Below are positions 17,563 to 28,100 of a stretch of 64,000 nt of DNA, piece by piece; position 1 is the first letter of the stretch, and the number at the start of each line of letters is the position of its first letter. The stretch is from Sciscionella marina DSM 45152. Its GTDB lineage: Bacteria > Actinomycetota > Actinomycetes > Mycobacteriales > Pseudonocardiaceae. The notes under the pieces were generated by a model. That model saw only the letters and a list, made by a program, of their open reading frames with translations, made no database searches and was not told where the DNA came from. A program made the translations under genes and the position numbers. The stretch is from positions 254,452 through 318,451 of the forward strand of contig NZ_KB905403.1 of the NCBI RefSeq assembly GCF_000379465.1, written 5' to 3'.

Positions 17563-18630
17563 TCAGGAGTTCTTGGCGGCGACGACCCGGTAGGCGTTGG
17601 AGAATCCGCGGTCCTTGAACAGTTTCATCACCGCCCGGTCCACCACGACGGACAGCACGAACAGCGGGATGGCGGCGATGATCGCCGCGGAGCGCAGCAG
17701 CTTCCTTGCCCGCGAGGGGGTGGGGATCCAGGGCGCGTTCTCGCCGGTACGGGTGGCGTTGTTCAGCACCAGCCACAGGGACAGCGGCAGATCGTCGCAG
17801 CTGCGGGATTCGTCGCGCTGTTCGACGACCACGGTGGCCCCGAGTTCGGCGAGCGCGGTGCGCAGGTTTCCGATCGAGACGAAGTTCAGGTGCTGCGGCT
17901 GCATCCACGGCAGCCACCAGCGACCCAGGAACCGGTTCCACCGGCATTCCGGATCGGGTACCTCGATGACGAGGTGCCCGCCGGGACGCAGCATTCGCAG
18001 CGCGGACTTCAGGTGCGCGCGCGGATCGGAGGTGTGTTCGAGGTAGTGGAACATGCTCACCGCGTCGTAGCTGTCGGCGAGCTGTTCGGACAGTTCGGTG
18101 ATGTCCCCGCAGTAGCCCTTCTCGACCCGGCCTGCTTCCTCGGCCAGTTTGACGCCGTCGCTCAGGTCGAGGCCGTCGAATCGGGTTTGCGGGAACAGTT
18201 CCTTCGCGACCTGTGGGAAATGCCCGTGCCCGGTGCCGACATCCAGCCAGGTTTTGGGATCCATGACGGTTTTTCCCGCCTCGGCGCGGGACCGGTAACC
18301 CTTTTTGTTCTGTTCGAACACCGAGCCCATGTCCTGCTCGCCGAGGCCGTCGTAAAAGTCGCGGTAGTAGAACTCGAGGCCGGCATCGTTGAGCATCGGA
18401 TTCTGGAAGATGTGCCCGCATGCCGTGCAGCGGTCCAGGTTGAACCTGCCCGGTTTGAGCTGGACCACGTCGTTGGAACGCACGTGCCTGCGCAGTCGGC
18501 TGGATTCGCACCACGGGCAGGTTTCCCTGCGTGGCTCGAAGAATCGCTCGGTGCCGTCCGCGAGGTCAGCACGGTACACCGGCCGCCGTTCTTCAACCAT
18601 GGCCGCGTGTTCGGCTTTTTTCGAAGTCAT
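17563..18630 (-). CDS. SAM-dependent methyltransferase with zinc-finger-like head and membrane tail
   Basis: A 355-residue class I methyltransferase. An N-terminal four-Cys site (C38, C41, C68, C71; CPWC and CTAC) is followed by the SAM-binding loop VGTGHGH at 131-137, with SMFHYLEHTSDP and MLRPGGHLVIEVPDPE further on. Near the C-terminus (about 315-337) is a hydrophobic segment AAIIAAIPLFVLSVVV, so the enzyme is probably membrane-attached and suited to a lipid substrate. ATG 18630 overlaps the glycosyltransferase stop (ATGA), placing it last in the synthase operon. Whether it methylates a sugar, hydroxyl or carboxyl is unknown. Confidence 0.82.
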   Translation of the reverse strand: MTSKKAEHAAMVEERRPVYRADLADGTERFFEPRRETCPWCESSRLRRHVRSNDVVQLKPGRFNLDRCTACGHIFQNPMLNDAGLEFYYRDFYDGLGEQDMGSVFEQNKKGYRSRAEAGKTVMDPKTWLDVGTGHGHFPQVAKELFPQTRFDGLDLSDGVKLAEEAGRVEKGYCGDITELSEQLADSYDAVSMFHYLEHTSDPRAHLKSALRMLRPGGHLVIEVPDPECRWNRFLGRWWLPWMQPQHLNFVSIGNLRTALAELGATVVVEQRDESRSCDDLPLSLWLVLNNATRTGENAPWIPTPSRARKLLRSAAIIAAIPLFVLSVVVDRAVMKLFKDRGFSNAYRVVAAKNS

Positions 18631-19799
18631 AACGTTATCCTTCCGGTTACCTTGGCGGGGACTTCCGCCAGTTCTGCTGCTGCGGTGGGCGCTCCGCCCG
18701 CGGCCTGAAATGAGTCCCGGATGCGCAGCGCACTGTCTCGATAGGACGGTTCGGTGAGTACCTCGTCGATGGCCGCGCCGATCCGCTCGGCTCCGGATCT
18801 GGCGAACCGCAGACGTACCCCGGCCCCGGCCTCGACGACCTGTTTGGTGACGACGGGCTGATCGTCCCGGATCGGTGCGAGCGCGAGCGGTAGCCCGTGC
18901 CACAGCGTTTCGCACACCGTGTTGTGTCCCGCGTGGCAGACCACCGCGTCCACCTGCGGCAGCACGGAAAGCTGGGGAACGTGCCCGCGGACGAGCACGT
19001 GCGGCGGCTGCGGGCCGAGCACGCCGCCCGGGTCCACGATCACCGCCCGGATATCGCGCTCGGCCAGCGCCGTGGCGCACCGGGAGAGGAAGTCCCCGCC
19101 CGCGTCCACATTGGCTGTACCCAACGTGACGAGTACCGCGGGACGCTCGTCTTTCCAGGTATGCCAGGGAAAATCCGCGTCCGCGGGGCGCTCGGCGATG
19201 GACGGTCCGACGAACCGGACCGTCGGCTGGGGTTCGTGTTCCGGGCCGAGCAATGCCCGGGTCGTGAACGCGAGGACCAGTGTCGGGGAGAACTGCGGAT
19301 CGATGACCCGCGTGGCATGGCCGAACCGTGCCCACAGCCCGTCGAGCTGATCGCGTACCCAGGCTTCGATCTTGGGCAGGCCGATCAACGGGTCGTCGAA
19401 CGCGGCGGATGTGGTCGCCGAGGTCACCCACGGAATGCCGAGCTGCTCGGCGACCAGCGCACCGGCGAAGGCCTGCTGGTCCACCACGAGCACATCGGGA
19501 CCGAATTCCTCGACGGCCGCGAGCACACCGGGAACCATGGCTTCGCCGAGTGGAATGAGGAAACCCTCCCACAGGTAGCGGAGCGCTTCCACGTGCCGGA
19601 CCTGTGGCGGGCGCCGCCCCAGTACGACCTCGGTGCTGCAGTCGTAGATCGGATGACGGTCCCCGGCCAGGGTGCGCACCATCTCCGCATCGCCGACCCA
19701 GGCCACCTCGTGCCCCGCTTCGGCGAGACAACCGGCTACGCCGACGGTCGGATTGATGTGCCCGACCAGTGGGGGCACCACGAAAAGAAACCGGCTCAT
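18627..19799 (-). CDS. GT1-family (MGT-like) glycosyltransferase
   Basis: A 390-residue GT-B enzyme of family 1. It opens with FLFVVPPLVGHINPTVGVA, the acceptor-side glycine/histidine loop, and has VDAVVCHAGHNTVCETLWHGLPLALAPIRDDQP region near 285-310, the nucleotide-sugar binding motif. The type is that of macrolide, carotenoid and glycolipid glucosyltransferases. It is in the synthase operon between the thioesterase-like hydrolase and the methyltransferase, so it should add a sugar to the lipid/polyketide product. ATG 19799 gives the family's canonical first strand; longer readings add only low-complexity sequence. Confidence 0.88.
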   Translation of the reverse strand: MSRFLFVVPPLVGHINPTVGVAGCLAEAGHEVAWVGDAEMVRTLAGDRHPIYDCSTEVVLGRRPPQVRHVEALRYLWEGFLIPLGEAMVPGVLAAVEEFGPDVLVVDQQAFAGALVAEQLGIPWVTSATTSAAFDDPLIGLPKIEAWVRDQLDGLWARFGHATRVIDPQFSPTLVLAFTTRALLGPEHEPQPTVRFVGPSIAERPADADFPWHTWKDERPAVLVTLGTANVDAGGDFLSRCATALAERDIRAVIVDPGGVLGPQPPHVLVRGHVPQLSVLPQVDAVVCHAGHNTVCETLWHGLPLALAPIRDDQPVVTKQVVEAGAGVRLRFARSGAERIGAAIDEVLTEPSYRDSALRIRDSFQAAGGAPTAAAELAEVPAKVTGRITL

Positions 19800-19869
19800 C
19801 GCTCTCGTTCCCTGCGGGAGCTCGGCGCTTCGCGGTGGCGCTGTGCCGACAATTCGCTCGCAGGCTCGC

Positions 19870-20706
19870 TCATCGCGTGTGCTCCCCTTCTGATTCCGGC
19901 GCGCCCACCGCACTGTGCTGCGGCCGGTGCCGGTTGATCCACGGCACCATCAGTTCGCGTACCGACTGCGGTGCCTCGGCGAGCACCGAGTGATCCCTGC
20001 CCTCGATGATCGCCACCTTGCAGGAGGGAAGTAACCGGGGCAGCCAATCGGCCACCTGGACCAGATCCGATTCACTGCCGAAGATGGCCAGGACCGGGCA
20101 ACCGATCGCGGCGAGTTCCGCTTCGCCGAGCAGCGGACCGCGCGGGATCTCGCTGGCCATCGTGGTGGCGGTGAAGATCTTGCCCGCGGCCACGCTGCGC
20201 CGGGCGGTGTGCGCGCCGCGATTCTCGCTGATCCAGTTCAGCACATCGGGATGCAGCAGGTGATCGGTCGCATTGCCGAGCAGTTCGCGCAGTTTCACCG
20301 ACCAGGCCCCGGTCGCGGGCTCCGATTCGATGACGACCAGGCTGGCGACCCGTTCCGGATAGCGGTGCGCGAAGCTGAACGCGACCGTGCCCCCGAAACA
20401 GTTGCCGACCAGGTGCACGGGTCCGGTGATCGCCAGCTCGTCCAGCAGCCCGGCGAGGTCCGCGACGGTGTCCCCCAGGGTGTAGCCCTGTGCCGGGCGC
20501 TCGCTTTTGCCGTGACCGCGCAGATCGTAGGTCACCACATGGAAACCCGCGGACGCGGCGGGCGCACCGAGCGTGAAGTAGAAGCTGGCCAGGCTGTCCC
20601 AGCCGAGGCCGTGGATGAACACCACGGTCGGCTGCTCCGGCTCGGTGGATTTCGCGGCCAGCCGTTGCACGTGCAGGCGGGCACCGTTGGCGGTGACGAA
20701 CGGCAT
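19870..20706 (-). CDS. Alpha/beta hydrolase with Cys nucleophile, probable product-release thioesterase
   Basis: A 278-residue hydrolase: oxyanion HGLGW at 32-36, YDLRGHGKSERP, and the nucleophile elbow GNCFGG with Cys103 in place of the usual Ser. FGSESD and GRDHSVLAEAP supply Asp and His. Cys-for-Ser elbows occur in dienelactone hydrolases, PHA synthases and some polyketide thioesterases. Three bases separate it from the ACP gene upstream. The most economical role is releasing or transferring the chain from the synthase; the Cys would favour acyl transfer over hydrolysis. The role is inferred from position. Confidence 0.78.
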   Translation of the reverse strand: MPFVTANGARLHVQRLAAKSTEPEQPTVVFIHGLGWDSLASFYFTLGAPAASAGFHVVTYDLRGHGKSERPAQGYTLGDTVADLAGLLDELAITGPVHLVGNCFGGTVAFSFAHRYPERVASLVVIESEPATGAWSVKLRELLGNATDHLLHPDVLNWISENRGAHTARRSVAAGKIFTATTMASEIPRGPLLGEAELAAIGCPVLAIFGSESDLVQVADWLPRLLPSCKVAIIEGRDHSVLAEAPQSVRELMVPWINRHRPQHSAVGAPESEGEHTR

Positions 20707-20709
20707 CGG

Positions 20710-21054
20710 TCAGTGCTCCTCGCCACCGAGCCGGCGCACGATGTAGGTGACCAGATCGCCGACGGTCAGTGCGATGATCGCCTCGAGGTCGAGCTCGGCG
20801 GCGAACTCGGCGAAGTTCACCTTGTCCCCGTACCGTTCGGTGAGCAGGTTGCCGAGCATCACCAGGTCGATGCTCTCCATGCCGAGGTCCTCGTGGAAGG
20901 TGTCCGCCATACCGACCTCGGTCGCGGTGAGCTCCATATCCTCCAGCACCTGCGCCAGCATGTCCGCGATCTCGGCGAGCACCTCTTGTTCGTCGGCCAC
21001 CGTGGCCAGTTCGCTCTCGGTCATGACGTCCTGCCTTTCAGATGTGCTGTTCAT
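20710..21054 (-). CDS. Stand-alone acyl carrier protein
   Basis: A 114-residue ACP: an acidic helical domain with EDLGMESIDLVMLGNLL, in which Ser61 is the phosphopantetheine site, then a four-helix remainder ending in LTVGDLVTYIVRRL. An N-terminal extension of about 25 residues precedes the domain; ATG 21024 would remove ten of these. ATG 21054 overlaps the stop of the second synthase protein (ATGA). It is distinct from the DSIKR-type ACP inside the larger synthase and may receive the finished chain or carry a starter. Confidence 0.9.
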   Translation of the reverse strand: MNSTSERQDVMTESELATVADEQEVLAEIADMLAQVLEDMELTATEVGMADTFHEDLGMESIDLVMLGNLLTERYGDKVNFAEFAAELDLEAIIALTVGDLVTYIVRRLGGEEH

Positions 21055-24000
21055 GCCTCGTCGGTGGTCCAGGTGACCAGGTAGTCGCGGTCCGCGCGCC
21101 AGGGATCGGTCACCCGCGCGTATTCCGGGTGTTCCGCCGTGAATCGGGTCTCGGCCACGGATTCGGTGACCGGCTCGATGCCGATCCCGCGATCGCTGCC
21201 CGCCGGACCGGCGATGGCCACGGCGACCTCCCCACTGTGTGCCGCGCGGACATCCAGTTGGGGGAGCGGATCACGGCAGACCCCGTGCACCACGGCCTGG
21301 CCGTCCGCGTGCTCGCGCACCCCGATCTCGGCGGGGTACAACGGCCCCCATCCGTTGTCCCACAACCAGATGCGTGCCGCGTCCTTGATCGCGATCCGGT
21401 GCAGCAGCCAGGCGCGCCGTTCCCGCGGTGGCAGGCTGTCGTACTCCTCGCGCTCGCCGAGGCCGAGATGGTTGCGCAGCACGAGTTCGCGGCTGGCCAG
21501 ATCCGTCCAGTGCTCGGAAAGCAGCACCCAGCCACCGTTCTGGCGCCGGGAAAGCGTGTTGCGTTCGGGCCACCGTTCCACGACGACCGTCTGCGGTGAG
21601 TTGTCGAACCGCCGATCGGTCCAGTCGCCGAACTCCGCCCACACCCGGCCGTCGATGGACAGCTGCGCTTCGGCGACCACGGTGGTGTCGGTGACGGCGG
21701 TGATCCGGACCGTGCAGTGCAGCCGTTTCCCGGGCTGGGGATGCGGGCCGTGGAACCGGATCCGGCTCAACCGTGCGGGAAAGACCGAGGCGCGGCTGGG
21801 CAGGGTGGCCACCACCCAGTAGCCGAGCACCTGGCCGACATTGTCCAGCAGGGCGCCGGGTGCCTCCGGCGTGAGCAGTACCGCCCGGGCATGCCGTGCA
21901 CCGATCGCGAGCAGTTCCACGACCCCCTGGAACCGGGGCCCGTGGAACATCCACCGCCTGGTGTAGAGCTCGGCCGCGGTCATCTCCGGGGCGCGCTCCT
22001 CGGCCGGTTTCGGCCAGGCGGCCGGGGATTCCGCGGGGTGCCGTTCGGCGAGTTCGGCCACCAGGCTCGCGTGCTCGCCGATCCGCACCTCCATCAGGTT
22101 GTCCCCGACGGGGCGGCCGGTCACCGGGAGCTCGGTGGCGGGAATGGCCGTGATCCACCGGTTCAGCACGACATCGCGCAGGCCGATCACCACGCGGCCG
22201 GGCGCGGCCTGCTCGACGAGCCGCATCAGGTGCTGGATCATCGTGGTGGCGGGCAGCACCGGGAACTGGTCGGCGAGTTCGGGCCAGTCCGCGCGCTGCC
22301 GGAAGAAGCAGTGATCGAGCAGGTACGGCATGCCCTCGACGGACACCCGCAGCTGCGTGCTGAATTCCCGGAGCGTGGCCGGGGAGGTGTGCTGTCGCGC
22401 CGCCAGCACGGTGCCGACGGTGTCCGCGGTCTCGTGCAGCAGGGCCCGGAATTCCGCCGCCATCGGGGAGCTGGCGGCCACAGCGTCCAATGCGGACGAA
22501 TCGGACAGTCCGCTGGTGCGCGGGGTACTGAGCAGCGAACGCAGCGAGTCCCGGGTGGGGGTGTCCAGGGCGACCGTGGGGCTGCCGAGGTTCAGCCGCA
22601 TCGAGTGCCGTGGCCCGGTGCCCGCGGATTCCAGTGCTGCCACGGTGTCCGGGCCACCGGCTGCCCATACCGCGGCGGCCACCCTGCGCAGCTGGGCCAT
22701 CCCGGTCCGGCGTCCGGAGCTCGCCGCGACCGCGAGGTGTTCGCAGTCCTGCAGGGTGTCCGTGACCAGCGAGGTGAGCTGCCCGGTCCCGGCCTGCACG
22801 AACACCCGGTATCCCGCCTGGTACATCGCGGTGATCAGCTGCCGGAACCGGACCGGTTCGAGCAGGTGTCGGACGAACAGTTCGCGCACCGCGTCGGCGG
22901 ATTCCGGATACGGTTCCGCGGTGGTCGCCGACCAGATCGGCACGCTCGGCCGGTGCAGTTCCAGGCGGTCGGCGTTCTCCCGGATCGGGCCGAGATAGGG
23001 CGCCAGCATCGGGGTGTGGAAACCCGAACGGAACGGCAGCACCTGGCACATCACCTGGTGTGCGCGGAATTCCGTCACGAAGGCGTCCACCTCCGCGGCC
23101 GGTCCGCACACCATCGACTGGTTGGGCGCGTTGTCGTGGGACAGCGTGATGCCCGGGTGTTCGGCGAGCGCTTCGCGTACCCGTTCGGCCGAGGTTCCGA
23201 TCGCCGCGAAGGCCACATCGGGCATCCTCAGCGAGTCGGGATCATAGGTGTCGAGGAATTCGTCGATGGCCTCCGCGCGGTGCAGTCCGCTCGCGGTCAT
23301 CGCGGTCCATTCACCGATGCTGTGCCCGGCAACCCCGTCCGGGGTGATCCCGATCTTGCGCAGCACGCCGTCCAGCGAGCGGCCGAGCTGGGCCACCGCA
23401 TGTCCGTGCCGCCCGGTGTTCCCGACCAGCGAGCCGCCCGTGTCGAAGGTGAACCCGAAGCGGCGCGCCACATCCTCGACGTTCGGCGTGAACTCCGCTT
23501 CCAGCCCGGGGAACAGATAGGCCAGTTTCCCGCCGTCACCGAGCAGCGGCGCGGGATAGAACCAGACATCGTTGCGGCCGCGCCAGGAACGGGTATCGCC
23601 GGCCCGGCCGAGCAGCTTGCGGGCCAGTGCGAGCCGTTTCTTCGTCGGGTCCACAATGGACAACCTGCTCGGACCGGATCCGGTTGCCGTGCCACGGATC
23701 TCGGCGTCCTCGCGGTCGAGCACCCCGGCGAGCGCGTGCGGATCCGGCGCGGCGAGCCGCAGCACCTGCTCCGGTTCGGTGACCGTGATGCGTGCCCGTG
23801 CCGCGGCGTGCGCGTGTTCCTCGAGCACCACGTGTGCGTTGATACCGCCGAAACCGAAGGCGTTCACCGCGGCCCTGCGTGGTCCGTCCGCGTCCCAGGG
23901 CCGGGCGGTTTCGGTCGGCCGGAACCGGGTTTCGGCCAGCTGTGGGTGCGGATCGGTGCAGTGCAGGGTGGGCGGCAGCGTCCGATGGTGCACGGCGAGG

Positions 24001-25181
24001 GCGGCTTTGATCAGTCCCGCGATCCCCGCGGCGGGCATGGTGTGCCCGATCATCGACTTCACCGAACCGATCACCGCGGGCTCGCCCGCGCCGAACACGG
24101 TGGCGAGCGTGGCCAGCTCGGTGCCGTCCCCGGCCGGGGTCGCGGTGCCGTGTGCCTCGAGCAGTCCGACCGAATCGGGCTCGGCGGGGTCCAGTCCGGC
24201 GCGCTCCCATGCCTGGCGCACCGCCCGCACCTGACCGCCGTGGTCCGGATTGAGCAGACTCGATCCCTTGCCGTCGCTGGAAACCCCGCTTCCCCGGAGC
24301 ACCGCGTAGATCCGGTCGCCGTCCCGTTCGGCGTCGGCGAGCCGCTTGAGCGCTACGACCCCGGTGCCCTCGCCGATGAGGATGCCGTCCGCGTCCCGGT
24401 GGAACGGGCGGATCCGTTCGCTGCGGGACAGTGCCCCGAGTTGGGCGAACACGCTCCAGAAGGTGATGTCGTGGCAGTGATGCATGCCGCCGGCGAGCAC
24501 CAGATCGCAGCGGCCACTGTGCAGCTCGCCGATCGCCTGGTCCACGGCGACCAGGGAGGACGCGCAGGCGGCGTCCACGGTGTACGCGGGGCCACCGAGA
24601 TCCAGCCGGTTCGCGAGCCGGGACGCGGCGAGGTTGGGTATCAGCCCGATCGCCGATTCGGGTTGGTTCGATCCCAGTTGCGTGCTGAATGCCCCGCGCA
24701 CCTTGTCGAGCTGGGCGGGGCTCAGTTCGGGAAGCAGTTCGCCGAGGGTGTGCACCAGCTGACCGGCGATGCGCACCCGCTGGTTGTACCGGGCCATGCT
24801 GGGGCCGATGTAGCCGCCGCGGCCGAGAACCACGCCGATCCGGTCTCGCTCGGGCAGCCGCTCCGCACCGCCGCTGTCCTCGATCGCCTGCGCCGCGACG
24901 TGTAGCGCGATGAGCTGATCGGGTTCGGTATCGGCGACCGAGTTCGGCATGATCCCGAACCTGGTCAGGTCCACCTCGGCGTGTTCGTCGATGAACCCGC
25001 CGCGGCGGCAGTAGACCAGTTCGGCCGCGTCCTCCGGGTGATCGCGCTTGGTGGTGTCCCAGCGACCGACGGGGACCTCGGTGATCGCGTCCACCCCGGC
25101 GCACAGGTTGGCCCAGTAGGAGTCCAGGTTTCCGGACCCCGGGAAGAGCGCTGCCATACCGACGATGGCCACACCGGTCAT
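21051..25181 (-). CDS. Iterative PKS/lipid synthase, KS-AT-DH-PPTase-like (PfaC/PfaE-like fusion)
   Basis: A 1376-residue multidomain protein. KS at about 1-450 has active Cys in DAACASS (about 205) and His in EAHGTATPAGD and IGHTMPAAG. AT at about 530-830 has GHSIGEW (Ser near 620) and FRSGFHTPM. DH at about 930-1200 is a double hotdog with LLDHCFF (His near 957) and LLDNVGQVLGYW. The last 140 residues look PPTase-like: IAIKDAARIW near 1267, HSGEVAVAIAG, then IGIEP near 1334. That motif order is permuted relative to Sfp, and the metal-binding GID is GIE. No ACP or KR is present, so it must work with the protein encoded just upstream (7-base gap). Domain types match PfaC/PfaB/PfaE of polyunsaturated lipid synthases. 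Confidence 0.85.
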   Translation of the reverse strand: MTGVAIVGMAALFPGSGNLDSYWANLCAGVDAITEVPVGRWDTTKRDHPEDAAELVYCRRGGFIDEHAEVDLTRFGIMPNSVADTEPDQLIALHVAAQAIEDSGGAERLPERDRIGVVLGRGGYIGPSMARYNQRVRIAGQLVHTLGELLPELSPAQLDKVRGAFSTQLGSNQPESAIGLIPNLAASRLANRLDLGGPAYTVDAACASSLVAVDQAIGELHSGRCDLVLAGGMHHCHDITFWSVFAQLGALSRSERIRPFHRDADGILIGEGTGVVALKRLADAERDGDRIYAVLRGSGVSSDGKGSSLLNPDHGGQVRAVRQAWERAGLDPAEPDSVGLLEAHGTATPAGDGTELATLATVFGAGEPAVIGSVKSMIGHTMPAAGIAGLIKAALAVHHRTLPPTLHCTDPHPQLAETRFRPTETARPWDADGPRRAAVNAFGFGGINAHVVLEEHAHAAARARITVTEPEQVLRLAAPDPHALAGVLDREDAEIRGTATGSGPSRLSIVDPTKKRLALARKLLGRAGDTRSWRGRNDVWFYPAPLLGDGGKLAYLFPGLEAEFTPNVEDVARRFGFTFDTGGSLVGNTGRHGHAVAQLGRSLDGVLRKIGITPDGVAGHSIGEWTAMTASGLHRAEAIDEFLDTYDPDSLRMPDVAFAAIGTSAERVREALAEHPGITLSHDNAPNQSMVCGPAAEVDAFVTEFRAHQVMCQVLPFRSGFHTPMLAPYLGPIRENADRLELHRPSVPIWSATTAEPYPESADAVRELFVRHLLEPVRFRQLITAMYQAGYRVFVQAGTGQLTSLVTDTLQDCEHLAVAASSGRRTGMAQLRRVAAAVWAAGGPDTVAALESAGTGPRHSMRLNLGSPTVALDTPTRDSLRSLLSTPRTSGLSDSSALDAVAASSPMAAEFRALLHETADTVGTVLAARQHTSPATLREFSTQLRVSVEGMPYLLDHCFFRQRADWPELADQFPVLPATTMIQHLMRLVEQAAPGRVVIGLRDVVLNRWITAIPATELPVTGRPVGDNLMEVRIGEHASLVAELAERHPAESPAAWPKPAEERAPEMTAAELYTRRWMFHGPRFQGVVELLAIGARHARAVLLTPEAPGALLDNVGQVLGYWVVATLPSRASVFPARLSRIRFHGPHPQPGKRLHCTVRITAVTDTTVVAEAQLSIDGRVWAEFGDWTDRRFDNSPQTVVVERWPERNTLSRRQNGGWVLLSEHWTDLASRELVLRNHLGLGEREEYDSLPPRERRAWLLHRIAIKDAARIWLWDNGWGPLYPAEIGVREHADGQAVVHGVCRDPLPQLDVRAAHSGEVAVAIAGPAGSDRGIGIEPVTESVAETRFTAEHPEYARVTDPWRADRDYLVTWTTDEA

Positions 25182-25188
25182 TCCCGGC

Positions 25189-28100
25189 TCACCAACCCGA
25201 AGCGGTGTACACCACCGCGTTGTTGCCCTGCTCGCCCCAGGCCAGCTCGCGCAGCAGCGCGAGCACGCCCTCCTCGGGGTCGATCAGCCGGATACCGCGC
25301 CTGTCGTACTCGCGCATCAGCTCTCGCGTGACCATGCCGTCGTGGTTCCCGGTGGCCGCCCACGGTCCCCAGTGGACGGTCAGCGCACGGTTCCCGGTGC
25401 GTGCCGCCCAGTTCGCGCCGATCGTCTCCAGGGCGTCATTGGCGGCTGCGTAGTCGGCCTGGCCACGGTTGCCGTACACCGCGGCGATGCTGCCGAAGAA
25501 CACGGTGAACGAAGGCTTGGTGTCCAGACTGGTCAGCTCGTCGAGCAGGGCCCGCGCGCCGCCGACCTTGGTGTCGTACACCCGGCTGAAGGATTCGAGG
25601 TCCTTCTCCGCGATCAGCCGGTCGGCGAGCACCCCGGCGGCGTGCACCACGCCATCCAGCCTGCCGTGTTCCGCGTGCACCTGCTTGACCAGGCTGGCCA
25701 CCGCGTTGCCGTCCCGGACATCCAGGGTGTGGTACTCGGCATCGGAACCGAGCGCGCGGAGTTCGGCGAGGGTACCGGAAACCTCGCGCTGAGCCAGGAT
25801 TCTGGACACCTCGCGCTCGACATCGGCCGGGCTGCGTACCCCGGTTCGGATCACCGCGCTGCGCAGTTCGGCCGGGGTGGTCGCGGCGGCGATCGCGGGA
25901 TCCTCGGGACCGTCCGGCGGCGGGGTGCGCCCGGCGAGGTGGATCCGGCACTGGCTGCTCACGGCGAGCAGACCGGCGAACCGGGCGGTGATCCCGCGGC
26001 CGCCACCGAACAGCAGTACGACCGAATCCTGGTCGAGCCCGATCGCCCGCGCCTCGCTGACCCCGGTGCCCGCGGGCCCGGATCCGTTGGTGGCCAGGGC
26101 ACCGAGCGAGGCCTCGACCGGTTCGAGGCCGTACCGATCCGATCCCGAGCGCCGCACGACCGGGGCCGGTTCGGGGCGGCACAGCTCGTCTGCCACGGAA
26201 GCGGCCAGCTCCGCCGGTGCCGTCTCCGGATCGAGCTCCACCAGGCGTGCCAGGGTGTCCGGGTATTCGCGCGCCACGGTACGGAAGAAGCCACGTAGCC
26301 CGGCCGAGTGCCCGGCGCCGCCATCCGGGCCGAGTGCGATCAGCCACCGGGCACCGTTGCCCAACGCGGTGCGGTACAGCGGAAACGCCTCGGGGAGCGC
26401 CTCGGTGTCCACATCGGACAGGTGACCGGCGTGGATCAGTCCGTCGACGTGTTCGCTTGGTTCCTGGTCCGCGGCGCCCCGCAGCAGCTCGGCGCCGTGA
26501 CGGGCAAGTTCGCTGCCGAGCGCTTCGGCGAGCCGGTCCTCACCCACGAACAGGAACCGCTTGTCCGGCAAGGAATCCGGCGCACCGGTCGCGGCGGTCA
26601 GTGGTACCTGACGCAGCTCGAATCTGCGCGGGGCCTCACCTGTGACCGGCTCCGGGGCTTCCTCGGTGACGGGCTCCGCGGTTTCCGGTTCGCCGTCGAG
26701 CCGTTCGGTGAGCCAGGATGTGATGGCCGCGATGCTGCGCGCCTTGGTGAGTTCTTCCATCTGCTCATCGGCCAGGGTGCCCTGGATGCCGAGCCGGGTG
26801 CCGATCTCTCCGGCGATCTCGGCGCGCTTGATGGAGTCGATGGAGAGGTCCGCTTCCAGATCGAGCTCGGGTTCGATCATCTCGGCTGGGTAGCCGGTGC
26901 GGTCCGCGATGACGCCGAGGACCACGGCGGGAATGTCGGCGGCCGGTTGTGGTTCGGTGTGCTGTTCGGCAGCGGTTTTCGTTGCCGCCGGGGCCGGAAT
27001 GCTCTCCACCGTGGGCAGTTCCGGGTTCGGTGCGGGGACGGCGTCGAGAGTGGGCCGGGGTGCGGCGGTTCCTGCGGCGGGGCCGAGATAACTCAGCAGG
27101 ACATCCCGTTGCGCGTTGACCATTTCCCTACTGCTGCGCAGGAATTCGGCTATCAGCGCTTCCGGATCGCCTGGACTGCCGTTGGAGGGGCGGGATGAAA
27201 ACACGGTGTTCTCCTGTATACGGCGTGCGGGAGCCAGTGCACCGGCCGGAATCTCCCCGGAGGCGTTGCGCACCAGCTGGCCGTTGACTGTCCACTGTGG
27301 ATTTTTGGTTCGGGTGGCCGTTTCCGGGTCCACCGCGCCGCGACCGTCCACCAGCCACGCGGTGCGCGGTTCGGCTCCGGCAACGGCGAGCTGGGCGAGC
27401 GCGAACAGCAGGTCGGTGATGTCCCCGCGGCGGCCCGGCTGGGTCGTGATCATCCGGTGTGGACGGTCCTTGAGGATCTTGGCCACGAACCCGCTGAGCA
27501 CCGCTCCGGGCCCGGTTTCGACGAACACCCGCACCCCGGCCGTGTACATCGACTCGATCTGCTCGACGAACCGCACCGGATTGGCCAGTTGCGCGGCCAG
27601 TTCGGCGCGGATCGATTCCGGCCGATCGGGGTAGGTCTTGGCGGTTCGGTTGGCGTACACCGGAATCTCGGGCTCATGTACCGGCTCCCCGGCGAGCGTC
27701 GCGGCGAAGATCCGTTCGCTCTCGGCGACGAGCGGGCTGTGGAACGCGCAGGCGACCGGGATCCGTTTGGCGCCGAGCCCGCTTTCCCGGAATCGGTGCA
27801 CCGCCTGCTCGATCGCCTCGGCCGGTCCGGAGATCACGGTCTGTTCCGGGGCGTTGTGGTTGGCCACCACGACCTGCTCGGTGAGCCCGAACTCGGCCAG
27901 TGACAGCGCGACCTTCTGGTGCGCCGCGGAGACCGCGGCCATCGCGCCCGGTTCGTCGCCGACCGAGTCCAGGATGGCCTCGGCGCGCCGTTTGCTCAGT
28001 GCCACCAGGGATTCCGGCTCGATCGCGCCCGCCGCGGTGAGCGCGACCAGTTCACCGTAGCTGTGCCCGGCGACGACCGAAGGCGTGACCCCGGCCCGGC

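Noticed and set aside
21717-24905. A 1062-residue open frame on the plus strand opposite the second synthase
   Set aside because: It is the antisense shadow of a GC-rich gene, Arg/Gly/His-rich without any domain; the minus-strand frame carries complete KS, AT and DH motifs.
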